DNA of 64,000 nucleotides from Bathynomus jamesi (GCA_023014485.1 JAJOZX010001727.1:646001-710000); one strand, 5' to 3'. Counted from the first letter of the stretch, positions 44,210 through 55,566 are shown. Made by a program: numbers and translations. Notes: generated by a model from the letters alone, not told the origin.

Positions 44210-44790
44210 CATAGTTTGGATAATATGAGTATCGTCACGTTCTAATTAATACCAAAATACATTTTTCTAGTAATATTTCATGCGTTTTCCTTAGATTTTG
44301 ACCTCCATTTCCCTTGAAAATGAGCCAAACTTCAAAGTACTATAACTTTGTTGGATCTCATTTGCGAGGGAAATGGAGGTCAGATTTGAACAAATCACAT
44401 CAAATACTACTAGAAAAATGTATTTTGGTGTGTAAAATGACTGAATGTGTCTATATACATAATTACCTCAGATTCGAACAAAGCAGAGAAAACTATAGTA
44501 GAAAAATGGGTAAAATTAGTGTGTTTGACCCTACTCCATTACGAAGTTGAAAATATGTTTTTCCGATGGTTTTTGATGTGTTTTGAATGATTTTGACCTT
44601 CATTTCTATCGGGAAAGCAATAGTTTTTAAGATATCCACCCTTATCCAGCGATAATGGGGGACCCCCAGTGGGAAGCCAGGGTTTGGGGGGGGGCACAAA
44701 AACCTATTGATTTCCAATAGAAATGAAGGTCAAAACCATTCAAAACACATCAAAAACCATCAGAAAAACATATTTTCATCAAACCTAACT
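44210..44790. repeat. palindromic repeat blocks shared with the 52-54 kb foldback
   Basis: Block 44262-44420 (ACATTTTTCTAGTAATATTT and its inverted counterpart ACTACTAGAAAAATGTATTT) and block 44543-44780 (TTTTTCCGATGGTTTTTGAT and its mirror, around a G-rich centre at 44660-44698) recur in diverged form at 53640-54140 and 52755-52950. Non-coding; probably Merlin-derived foldback DNA. Confidence 0.65.
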
Positions 44791-45069
44791 AACCTATTGT
44801 AAGTACCTAAGTACCTTATCATGGAATGTCCAGGTCTTCATCCGATGACTCATCATCCAGGTTGGGGATAGGTGCTGGAGTAGCCTGTGCAGCATGACTC
44901 CAGATTTGAAAAAATTTACTGGAGCACAGCTCTGAATTTACTTTTTTTCCCCTTACACCACTAGATAGGTTAATGATAGTAAACTCTTGAATTGACGACA
45001 TACCAATTACAAATTGTCTTAGCTAAACATAATAATACAATAATGTACAGTTTATAACTCACCTTAAGT

Positions 45070-47617
45070 TTATTTATTCATTGCAGCAGCAACAGTGGAT
45101 GATGTTAGACCTTGCATGTAGGCATTTGTTGTGAATTTACCGCCATGTATGCTTGGCCACTGATCAATGGCTTTCTGTGTGATCATTACAGCAGATCTAG
45201 TGCCTAGAGCTGGACCCTCCTTCACAATTCTGCACAGCTTAGTCAAATGAGATGGCTTAATGGATCCTTTGTGTTCAACAATGTAACCAAGAATGGAGAA
45301 TGTCCCTTCAGCTGGTGCTTCACTCCAGGCAGTTGATCCATCTTTATCAAAATGCTTTAATCTCTCTGTGATTCCTTTCCACAGCTGTTCTATATATTCT
45401 GTCAGCCAATTTATCACTGGGTCTTTTGTAAAACTACTTTCAGATCTGGTTCTGGATGGTCTAGCAACTTCAGCAACCTGGTAGTAATCAGAACGTTTCT
45501 TGATGTATTTGTAAACTTCATTTAGGATGTAATCCTCAGCTGTTAGTTCCTTTTGCTGCCCTGTGGTATCGTGCTTAAATTCAGAAACTACATCATTTGC
45601 ATTTCCTTCATTAGCTAATTTGTTTCCATCACTCTTAACATAACAGTTTTCCCTCCTTCTTTATAAAATATATTTTCTACAAATTCTGCACTAACTATGG
45701 TTTTTTGAGCTACTTGCAACATAATCTTTGTTACATAGGAAATCAATACATAGAACTTGGCACTAATTTCTTTCTCTTGTGGATGATCAAAAAACACACA
45801 ATTTTCCACAAATCTGTCAAATTGATCAAATTCGTAATTAACCATGCGAGTATCAGATTTGAGTTTTGGTCTCTTAAAACCAATGATATTGTCAAGAACC
45901 ATATTAGTATAGTCAAGGCCTGATCTCAGATTGAAGTGTGATTCTGAATAAAGTCTAAAAGCTCACTTAGTTTACAAATTTTCTTCAATGCATCAACGTG
46001 GGCTCTGTTCACAAGATGCATTAAGTCCCATCGAAATTTGAAATTTTCTCCAAGCAACTTTTTCATTTCGTTTTTAAATGGCTCATTGTCCTTACAAAAA
46101 GCCCCATCTCCAACCATTCCAGATACCTTGGATTTAATTGCTTCTTCAGATAGTTTCAAGTGATTAGGAGACTTCAACACATCAAAAATTTAATTGGCCA
46201 AATAAACTCCTGATTTGCTGCGTACTAAATTTATCCCAGCAAGTTTTACAGTCTTATCTTCTTCACTCATAACTAATACAACTAGCATGCTTAATCCCAA
46301 AATTGTTCCAATGTCAGCTGTTATTGTTACTGAAGTTTGTTCTAAGAACCACTTTACAGTTTGTTCTTTAAGTTTATTATCTAATAGCTCACAAATTGTC
46401 TCGCACGCATGTGTGCTATGATTCAAATTTCCAACCTCACAACCTGACCTATGTAATACAGCTAGAAATACTGGATATAGAGCCCATGCAGTGTTTGTTT
46501 TCATTATGTAGTATAAGATGTTGCCACATAAGTCTTCTATGCATTTAGTAGTGTTCCGAGAAGATGTTTTCATCACTTCATAAACAGCAGCTCTTTGATG
46601 ATGCTGAAGTTTAATTAAATGTCTCTTCAGGTGGGTTTTCAGATTTCTAAACCATCTCTCTTGATTTTCTCCTTGTTTGCATACATAGGTTAAATCTTTA
46701 ACATTGAAGTAACCTTTTATGTTAGAATGTTTGTCTGAAGCACATGCTTTGGGGTCTGTGCAAGCTATGCAATATAATGTAAACATTTTATCATCAGAAG
46801 CATCATCAATATCTTCTTGATTATCATCATCTTCATCCTCAACAGCTATATCTACATCAGGCATATTAGTGTCACTATTTGCAATGTTTTCCATTATATC
46901 ACTTGATACTGAAAATGAATCATCAGCATGCCCTAGATCCTTCTTTTCCACCCATTTGAATGTAGATTTGATCAAATCATTGTTCAGGATTTCTTGTATT
47001 GATTTACACTTGCTTAAATGGGCTATGGAAATGTCAAATTTGTTGCTTTTTGCTTTATTAGATTTGGATGCAACACTTGAACTTGAAGGCATATTTTGAC
47101 TCTTCTCTTTATTAACCACAACAGCTTGGTGAGTTTCTTTTGTTAGGCGCAAAATTGCAATCAATGTCTTCTGGATTTGGGAATTTTCAAATTCCTCTAA
47201 AGCAGTTTTGTTAGTCTGATGCGCAGATTCCTCACTTACCTTTTGTTTCTTAGGTGGAGGAGAAGCACTTTCTTCAGTCTGTGAAACATCTAGTGAAAAA
47301 GTTTCATTTTCTAGATTAGCAGTTGATGAAGTTGGTTCATTTTTCTGAGGTCTAGCACTAGCACATTTTGTGAACAAACTAAATGACTGCTTTGCCGTAT
47401 CTCTTTGCTGCACTTCATCCTGGTATTTCTTTACTGCAATATCTAAGCTGTGGGCCCAAACTCTGGGACCTCTTGTATTGTAACAAATATTTTTTTTGGA
47501 ATTAAAATGTTCCTCCCAGTTTTGCTTCTTTGAATATTTGTTCTTGCATTGACCACAAAAGTAACCCCTTTTAACACCCTCACTTTTCTCTCCAACTTCA
47601 TCAATATTAGGATCCAT
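45070..47617 (-). pseudogene. transposase-like protein of unknown class
   Basis: From ATG 47617, 475 open codons: a Cys-x2-Cys finger (YFCGQCKNKYSKKQNWEEHF), a Ser/Lys-rich linker, an acidic stretch, then CIACTDPKACASDKH, a BED-like finger (YVCKQGENQERWFRNLKTHL), and TVTITADIGTILGLSMLV-like core (ITADIG). A TAA at 46190-46192 interrupts; the same frame continues with SGMVGDGAFCKDNEPFK and FRWDLMHLVNRAHVDALKK to 45926. A shift follows and further frames (45615-45902, 45070-45417) finish the protein. 'ADIGT', 'GDGAF' and 'WDLMH' fit an RNase H-like transposase, possibly hAT-related; I cannot place the family. Confidence 0.55.
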
Positions 47618-47639
47618 TATTGATTATTGACTACCTGAA

Positions 47640-47815
47640 AAAATACAAAATAAGTAAAAGTTAGTAAATATAGTATGGTAAAAGTGAGTAAAAGTAAGTA
47701 AATATAGTACAATGAAAGTAAGTAAAAGTAAGTGCTTTAAACTTAGTAAAAGTAAGGAAGAGTAAGTAAAAGTAGGTAAGTTAAAGTAAGTAAAAGTAAG
47801 TTTAAACTTAACTAA
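47640..47815. repeat. AGTAAGTAAA-type simple repeat
   Basis: Interrupted AAGTAAGTAAAAGT units just upstream of the start codon of the 47617 gene. Confidence 0.75.
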
Positions 47816-48202
47816 ACTTTTCAATTCTAGAGTCATGGTGGATTACTTAAAACCACACAAGTAATTATCTGGCCAATTTATCAAACCTGGCCGAGATCAA
47901 TGGAACATAGTCCAATCCTGATAATTTTATATTAAAAAAATATACGTTTTAATAAAATTTTAATTATCAAAACATTGAAGCTTAACAAAAAATAAAAATA
48001 ATTGTTAAATATGGAATTACCAACTAAACTTAAAATAACTAAATTTGTAATTTAAAAAAATTGGTTTGTACAAGAACATATACGCAAAAAAATTGCATAA
48101 CGTCTAGCAAATGAACAAAACCCAAACCCAAATTTACTTTTTCTCATGGTCAAATTTACTGGAGTAATGCTCCCAAGATCCCAGGAATCTGGAGTCATGC
48201 TG

Positions 48203-48730
48203 TGCAGAAGCAGCTCAGTTTGACTGTGGTGGATATAGAAGAGCCGCTTGTTTAAGAAAGTTGTGGAGCTCCAACCTGCACTCGGACTGTTTGAGGAACA
48301 GGTAATGGCCAAGGTACTGGTGGAGAAATTTGGCCCAAATACCAGGCCACTTAACCCACTCCTTAATATCCCTCCACAACCTTTCTATGTTCTGAGCTAT
48401 TTTAACTAAATCGTACTCGCGGAACGAACAGCCACTACACTCTGAAGCCATGACTACACTGACTTCAAATCATGCATCATCATCATTGATGCGATATGGG
48501 GCTGTGATTGGTTATGAACAAAGAACTAATGCACATGACTGACATCATGTGCATGCCTACTGGCGATGAGTAACCAACATATTGAACACCCAGGAGCTCT
48601 CTGAGAAAGCTTGTAACATAAACATTCCAACGTAGAAAAAATCTAGGGCCTCCCCAGAAATTATTGCAACTTTCTCAGAAACTATTCATTTGCAACCAAA
48701 GTGTTATAGAAGAAAAGTATCTTAGAATTG
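48203..48730 (-). pseudogene. Merlin-like N-terminal fragment, copy 3
   Basis: From ATG 48451: MASECSGCSFREYDLVKIAQ, similar to the copy at 53299 (MASCDMCSFDYYRYIVAFYE). Its upstream flank ends TATAGAAGAAAAGTATCTTA, matching TATAGAAGAAAAGTGTCTTA at 54622, so both belong to one element family. The unclassified TIR element starts where this copy breaks off, and Sola2-like copy C begins at its other side. Confidence 0.5.
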
Positions 48731-51700
48731 GGGTCATTCTCTGTCAGATCAACCAAAAAAAATTGAAATTAACACCCTCATCTCTCATATTTTGCTGAAA
48801 TTTGGTTTATAGGGAGTTTGTGAGCCCTGAATCCATTTCTGAAATTATAAGGTCAATCCGACCAACGGTTCAAGAGATATGACCTCGGGCAATTTGAGGT
48901 CACTCGCGAGGTTACTAACATTTGGCGAGCCATAACTTGGGTAATAATTGTCATAATTATATAAAAGTATATATATTTAGAATCAGAAAATGACAAGGAA
49001 TCCAAATATGCAAGTTTTAGAACTCTAGGTTGAAAAATAAAAAAGTTACACTGTAACCAAAATTTGAGGTCACGATTTGACCTCTGGGGTATCAAATGAG
49101 AATTTTTTTTTTAAATGTAAAAAATGAAGGCATAGGCATTGGCTATTAGAATCAGCAAAAAAAAGTTTGTTTATGTTAGTATTTTTCATGTAACTAACAT
49201 ATAAGTGAACACCATATTCATAAGTTGTGCGTCAATTCTACCTATTTTTTCACACTTAAGCTCATAATTTGACCTATAGAAATTAAAATTACATTTTTTA
49301 TAGATATAAAAAACAAAGTCAGAGTTCTTGACTAATAGAAACAATCATAAAAAGTTTGTTTATGTTGGTACTTTTCATGTAACTAACTTATAAGTGAACA
49401 CCATATTTATAAATTGCTTGTCATTTCAAGGAATTTTTATATCTTAGCTATCAATTTGACCTCAAGCTCCAAGAATTTAATAAAAATTGTATTTCACTGC
49501 TAATCTACACTGGCAATAATAGTTATAATAGTGAAAGGGGAAGACTAAGCTCACATGTAGCCTAAACAAACCTGTTGAAACATGTTGCTACTTGTCTAAG
49601 TGCAGAATCAACACAGATAGTTGCAAAATTCCTTGTCTACAGGTTAGTACAGTTCCAGCCAGCACTGTGGGTGGCTGGTGGGTATGGTGTTTTAATGAGC
49701 CTCAGAGACTATCAAGGCCTAAAATATTAAGTGTGTATAGCTATATATTTTCTAAAAATATATATTACCTAATTGTAAATCCTATATCTTTACAGATCAA
49801 AATACAATGGTTCGGCACTTGAAATACTGCCAGGACCCTATTCAAAAACACAAGAAACGCATAACAATCAATCTTAGAAAAGTGACTGATGTACTTGTTG
49901 AAAAATGTGCTGGAAGAGTGAAAAAAGACTCATTGTTGTGTGTGAACTGCTGGACACTGATAATGAAAAACCCCACTATACTTAGTACCACTGAAAACAA
50001 CGAGTCTGAGCAGGATTCAAATGAATCATCTACTATCAGTGGCTTGAGTAACATCTCTTCAATTCAAGATCTGGACAATGACAGTGATTGCTTGATAAAG
50101 GAAAATCCTTCAACTTCCGTTGAACCAGTTCTAGCATTTCTGGACCAAACACCAGTTAAAAAAAGTAAGTAATAAATTAATATAATAACTTATACTTTAC
50201 TACAAGGTCTGTTTGATCTACTATATAGCCAATTATATAGCATTTAAGGTACTATAATTAATATTTAATTACTAATATTCAGGTGTGTGAAACCTTTTTT
50301 TCTGTTCTTTTCAGAAGGGCTGTCATTAAGCCAGAAAAAGCGCAAGGCTCGTGGTAAGCTATCATCTGCTCAGAAACACCTGAAGGAGAGGCTAGAACTC
50401 AGTTATGGTGTTCAAATTACCGAGGAGGTAAGTGATACTTCAAAACCTGAAACTAAATCTGAAAAACATCTAGACAAATTAATGAATGAATTGAAACAGT
50501 CATTCCTGGAGAGCAAATGTCACCATCACAAACTACAAATATTGACACTCTCACCATACACAATTGAAAAAATAGCTAGTTTCTTTCAAACTACAACATA
50601 CATGGTGAAAAGAAGCCGTTCACTTAAATCAGAACATGGAATCCTTCCGAAGATTCCACTAATGAGCAAAGGAAAAGTGATATCTGAAGAACACAAAGAT
50701 ATAGTTAGAAGATTCTATGAGTCAGAAGAGGTTAGTCATGTGTGTCCTGGCCAAAAGGATTGCGTGAAAGTTATCAGTGCTGAAGGTGCAATGAAGGTGC
50801 AAAAACGATTGGTCCTCGGGAATTTAAGAGAGATGTTTGAACTATATAAAAATGATGAAAAGAATCCCAAAATAGGATTTTCCACATTTGCAAAATTACG
50901 GCCATCATATTGTGTGCTTGCCGGTAGTGGTGGGACTCATTCTGTCTGTGTCTGCACATACCATCAAAATCCAAATTGCAGCTGGCTGCATTGGGAGAAA
51001 GAGGTCTTTCATACAAGGATCTTATGGATTACAGTGTCTGCAGTACAGAAAGAGAGACTTGCATGATGCAACTTTGCAATGATTGCCCAAGAGAAGAGGG
51101 TGTCCTGGATTTTCTTGAGTTACTTGACAGTGTGAAATCAGCTCCAAATGAAATATCTTACAAGCAATGGGTGACTGTTGACCGTTGTACAATGGTTGAT
51201 AAGGTGGAGCCACTTCATGAATACTTATCATCCCAAAGCATGAAAATATCCCGCATGGTTCGTCATCACTTTGTTGCTCAGCAACAATCACAGTACTTCA
51301 AACAGTTGAAAGAAACACTACCACCTCAGAGCGAGGTAGTTATAGTAGGTGATTTCTCTGAGAATTATTCTTTCATTGCCTTTGTTTTTATATCTATAAA
51401 AAAATGTAATTTTAATTTCTATAGGTCAAATTATGAGCTTAAGTGTGAAAAAATAGGTAGAATTGACGCTCAACTTATGAATATGGTGTTCACTTATATG
51501 TTAGTTACATGAAAAATACTAACAAACAAACTTTTTTTTGCTGATTCTAATAGCCAATGCCTATGCCTTCATTTTTTACATTTAAAAAAAAATTTCTCAT
51601 TTGATACCCCAGAGGTCAAATCGTGACCTCAAATTTTGGTTACAGTGTAACTTTTTTATTTTTCAACCTAGAGTTCTAAAACTTGCATATTTGGATTCCT

Positions 51701-51956
51701 TGTCATTTTCTGATTCTAAATATATATACTTTTATATAATTGTGACCATTATTACCCAAGTTATGGGTCGCCAAATGTTAGTGACCTCGCAAGTGACCTC
51801 AAATTTCCCGAGGTCATATCTCTTGAACCGTTGGTCAGATTGACCTTATAATTTCAGAAATGGATTCAGGGCCCACAAACTCCCTATAAACCAAATTTCA
51901 GCAAATTCTGAGAGATGAGGGTGTTAGGCACTGGTTGATCTGACAGAGAATGACCC
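48731..51956 (+). mobile_element. Sola2-like transposon, copy C, internally deleted
   Basis: Ends GGGTCATTCTCTGTCAGATC with mirror. Nearly identical to copy B along its whole length, but about 1.1 kb corresponding to 20627-21717 of copy B is missing; the junction is at about 51378. Flanks (ATTG / AAAT) do not form a TSD, so a rearrangement or base changes after insertion are likely. Confidence 0.8.
49807..51512 (+). pseudogene. Sola2-like transposase, copy C, frameshifted and 3' deleted
   Basis: First coding exon 49807-50163 is open (MVRHLKYCQDPIQKHKK...), then an intron (GTAAGTAA to TTCTTTTCAG), then frames 50315-51066 and 50976-51512. One base is missing near 50973 relative to copy B, shifting the frame; at 51378, just after GDFSENYSFI, the reading runs into right-arm TIR sequence. 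Thus the second catalytic Asp region and C-terminus are lost. Where copy B has single-base losses (19098, 20366) copy C is intact, and the reverse at 50973. Confidence 0.8.
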
Positions 51957-52417
51957 AAATTTTGTCTAAACTATCGGAAAAAAAATCTTTTTAATTATCA
52001 AAAGGAGTAGGGTCAAATTCTCTAATAATACCAAAAAAATGTAGCCCCTGTGTCCAGCCAAATATTTACCTAGATATCTTCTGATCTTTTCATATTAGGC
52101 ACTCACTGTCACATTTCAGGTACGTTAAGGATGAGAGAATAATGCCGTAATTGATAAAAACATCCAATACTTTGTCTTCATCTGGGGCACATGATGAATC
52201 AAGTCCTCAAAGTTGAAATCATGCGAATGGCATATCATAATCCTATCGCAAACACCACTAAACTGAATCCAATTAGAAAAAAAAAATAGCCAGAACAGAA
52301 AACAAACTAATCAAATTGCCAGAGTAGTGAAAAAATAGCCAAATCAAGAAAAATATTTTATGAAAAAAGTACATTATAGCCAAAATAGGAAATATATTTG
52401 GTATTATTATAGTATTA
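51957..52417. other. AT-rich gap
   Basis: Only the CCCTGTGTCCAGCCAAATAT stretch at 52047, repeated in reverse at 35803, stands out. Confidence 0.5.
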
Positions 52418-52553
52418 CACCCGTCTAATGTCCAGCAATTATTATATGTTCATTAAGTAGATTTTTTAATTTTAAGACACTTTCCTTCTATAGCATTTCC
52501 GTCGCAAATGCTTCGTTTTCGAGATATAAACATTTTTTTGGTGTGTATCTAGT

Positions 52554-52736
52554 GTGTGTTCGTACATTCGTTTGTGTGTTCGTTACATGTCTGCCCAATC
52601 ACTGCGCTCCATCCCTTTCGAATTTGAATTACTTTCGTACCGGAATGGAACACTCATTCAGAAGTACATTAGGCCTGGCTCTGTGATTTATAGTGATTCC
52701 TGGGCTGCCTACAAGACTATAAGTGATTTAGGTTAG
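52554..52736 (+). pseudogene. Merlin/ISXO2-like transposase, catalytic-core piece
   Basis: The last part reads IQKYIRPGSVIYSDSWAAYK followed by TISDLG and a stop. 'I...+.PGS.IYSD.W.AY..L...G' is the second-Asp motif of IS1016/ISXO2-type (DDE_Tnp_IS1595, Merlin) transposases. The preceding residues are non-homologous and come from the element end. This is the strongest clue to the identity of the foldback family. Confidence 0.7.
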
Positions 52737-53298
52737 GATAGGTTAGGTCAGGTCAATTTTGAAGGTGAAATTTATGTTTTTCCTATGGTTTTTGATGTTT
52801 TAAACGAATCTGACCTTCAAAACTGTCGGAAATGACTCATTTTCGATTGCCGGCTGGGGGGAGGGGGGTTATCTCAAAAACGAGTCATTTCCGACGGTTT
52901 TGAAGGTCAGATTCGTTCAAAGCACATCAAAAGCCATAGGAAAAACATAAATTTCACCTCCAAAGGGAGACGGGTATAATACTATAAATTTACCATATAT
53001 TTCATTAAAAAAAAGTACATTTGAACAAATTTGCACAAGATATATATTTTGGTAAATTTATAGTATTACACCCGTCTCCCTTTGGAGGTGAAATTTATGT
53101 TTTTCCTATGGTTTTTGATGTGTTTTGAATGAATCTGACCTTCAAAACCGTCGCAAATGCTTCGTTTTCGAGATATAAACGTTTTTTTGGTGTGTATCTA
53201 GTGTGTGTTTGTACGTTCGTTTGTGTGTTGATGTCACATGTCTGCCCAATCAGAGCGCTCCATCCATTTCGAATTTGAATTAGTTTGCTACTGGAATG

Positions 53299-53502
53299 GC
53301 TTCGTGTGACATGTGTTCATTCGATTATTACCGCTATATTGTCGCTTTCTATGAAAATTTAGAAAAAAGCGTTGTTTCTGCGTGCTCACGGTGTTCTACC
53401 GACAGTAGTGAAGTGTCCACATTGTAAAACGGAGTGTACATATCATCAAGACCAGAAACTGTGGCATTGTAGAAAAGGTGGTACTGTGATTATTCTGTCT
53501 TA
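53299..53502 (+). pseudogene. Merlin-like zinc ribbon, copy 4
   Basis: MASCDMCSFDYYRYIVAFYE, then after a one-base shift FLRAHGVLPTVVKCPHCKTE and QKLWHCRKG. Cys pairs CDMC and CPHC with a later Cys complete the ribbon. Stop follows at about 53500. Confidence 0.65.
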
Positions 53503-54259
53503 GATTTTAAAGGTAATTCCTGTTTTTCTTTTAGGATAGGTTAGGTTTAGTTGTTAGGATAGGTTAGGCTAGGTTGTTAGGTTAGGTCAGGATAGGTTAG
53601 GGTAATTGTGTTTTATCACACTCAGTCATTTTACACACCAAAATATATTTTTCTAGTAGTATTTGATGTGATTTGTTCAAATATGACCTCCATTTCCGTC
53701 GGAAATGAGATCCAACAAAGTTATAGTACTTTGAAGTTTGGCTCATTTTCAAGGGAAATGGAAGTCAAAATCTAAGCAAAACATCAAATATTACTAGAAA
53801 AATGTATTTTGGTATTAATTAACCTAACCTAACCGTGGCTAAACGAGCCTAGAGTATTACCTTATTATGGATTAGGTGGTGGATACAGACGAGAGCTCGT
53901 TTAGCCAGGGTTAGGCTCGTTTAGCCACGGTTAGGTTAGGTTAGGTTAGGTTAATTAATACCAAAATACATTTTTCTAGTAATATTTGATGTTTTGCTTA
54001 GATTTTGACTTCCATTTCCCTTGAAAATGAGCCAAACTTCAAAGTACTATAACTTTGTTGGATCTCATTTCCGACGGAAATGGAGGTCATATTTGAACAA
54101 ATCACATCAAATACTACTAGAAAAATGTATTTTGGTGTGTAAAATGACTGAGTGTGATAAAACACAATTACCCTAACCTATCCTGACCTAGCCTAACCTA
54201 TCCTAACAACTAAACCTAACCTATCCTAAAAGAAAAACAGGAATTACCTTTAAAATCTA

Positions 54260-54480
54260 AGACAGAATAATCACAGTACCACCTTTTCTACAATGCCACA
54301 GTTTCTGGTCTTGATGATATGTACACTCCGTTTTACAATGTGGACACTTCACTACTGTCGGTAGAACACCGTGAGCATGCAGAAACAACGCTTTTTTCTA
54401 AATTTTCATAGAAAGCGACAATATATCGGTAATAATCGAATGAACACATATCACACGAAGCCATTCCAGTAGCAAACTAA
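54260..54480 (-). pseudogene. Merlin-like zinc ribbon, copy 5 (mirror of copy 4)
   Basis: Reverse-complement counterpart of 53299-53502 in the right arm of the palindrome, with a few base differences (for example CATATCACACG versus CATGTCACACG near the start), so the arms have begun to diverge. Confidence 0.65.
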
Positions 54481-54929
54481 TTCAAATTCGAAATGGATGG
54501 AGCGCTCTGATTGGGCAGACATGTGACATCAACACACAAACGAACGTACAAACACACACTAGATACACACCAAAAAAACGTTTATATCTCGAAAACGAAG
54601 CATTTGCGACGGAAACGCTATAGAAGAAAAGTGTCTTAGAATTAAAAAATCTACCTAATAAATATATAATAATTGCTGGATGTTAGACGGGTGTAATACT
54701 ATAATAATACCTATATTTTTTTAGTCAGTTTTTAATGGCAATTCAATATATAGTACTTGTTAAACTGCTTGTGACTGGGAGTAAAATCCAATATTAACCA
54801 GTGGACTTCCCACAAAATTTGGGCAGGTTTCGCAACCTGGCTCACTACCACTTGCTAACTTTTCATAACCTAGCTCTAGTCTACTATTAGTCTACTGAAA
54901 TTTTAAGAACAATTAAATTTGCTACCTAC

Positions 54930-55117
54930 TGTCTGAAATCTGCCACCTCTTCTGGTGACCCAATTACAAACTTATGGACTTCAAGAAGATGCTTTAATAT
55001 TGGTTGAGAGTCATAACTAACTGTAAACACTTCATTACATAAGATACAAGGCACTGGTTCCTCACTCAAAAAGTTGATGTCCATGTTGGCTAAATCTGCA
55101 CCAAATTCTCCTTCCAT
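54930..55117 (-). CDS. ZNF277: ZNF277 exon 1 (first recognised coding exon) and overall gene
   Basis: From ATG at 55117: MEGEFGADLANMD, then a C2H2 finger with Cys24, Cys27, His43 and His48 and the segment VIGSPEEVADFR. Donor is ACA then GTAGGT; the two left-over bases CA plus T from exon 2 give His, so the text reads ADFR-H-YVIYW, as expected for ZNF277. With all eight exons the product is about 407 residues (417 if the stop at 5861 is used), near the usual 400-450 for this nuclear zinc-finger protein, which in vertebrates and flies is linked to chromatin silencing and to ribosomal protein RPS2 (family knowledge). The frame stays open upstream of the Met, so the start is the first Met, not a proven start; a 5' exon may exist. 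Confidence 0.85.
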
Positions 55118-55507
55118 CTGAATTTTGGAACTATGGTCTGGAACTATAAAAGTTAGTGAACTACTTATAAATACAATAGTTCAAAACCATTACCTTCTTA
55201 TAACATTCAAAGTTATTGTCAAAATACTAACACCCTAAACAAAAGTTTGTTTCATTGTCCAATACAATTTATGGTCTATTTCCTTTTATTAAAACTATTT
55301 CCTTTTCCTCCAGCTGACTTGAAGTACAGTGTAGGTATATACAGTATACAGTGTTGGGCTCCCGGGAATCTGACTGAGTCAGCGAGCAGCTGTTGGTCAC
55401 TCAGTGATTCTTGACTCTGGTCCCCCAAAGCAGAGTCACTGCTCCCCCATTTTCTCTTTACGTCACTACTAACGTCATTACTCAAACAATTTAGTTGCTT
55501 AAAAAGA

Positions 55508-55510
<3 letters not shown>
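55118..55510. other. 5' flank of ZNF277 exon 1
   Basis: Contains CAGTGTTGGGCTCCCGGGAA at 55350, which resembles a hAT left end but has no partner. No promoter element or 5' exon of ZNF277 could be identified with confidence. Confidence 0.4.

Positions 55511-55566
<56 letters not shown>

Larger units (their letters stand above)
44890..48202 (-). mobile_element. unclassified TIR element, 3.3 kb
   Basis: Inverted ends CAGCATGACTCCAGAT (44890 and, reversed, 48202) with similarity continuing over about 65 bp (TTTACTGGAG and TTTACTTTTT in both). No clear TSD found, so the boundaries may be a few bases off. Holds the broken gene at 45070-47617. Confidence 0.6.
52418..54711. mobile_element. composite foldback element with Merlin-like gene pieces
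   Basis: Outer inverted ends TAGTATTACACCCGTCTAAT (left) and its mirror (right). Inside are nested palindromes: 52745-52955, 52960-53060 (centre about 53012) and a large one, 53150-54615, with arms of about 730 bp meeting near 53885 around degenerate TTAGG runs. The big palindrome carries the zinc-ribbon gene start in both orientations (53299 plus, 54480 minus). No TSD established. Confidence 0.75.

Noticed and set aside
46190..47617. A host zinc-finger gene
   Set aside because: It lies between inverted repeats, is interrupted by a stop with the frame continuing beyond, and its core blocks look transposase-like.
48727..51960. A TSD for Sola2-like copy C
   Set aside because: Flanks ATTG and AAAT do not match in any register that also keeps the GGG ends.
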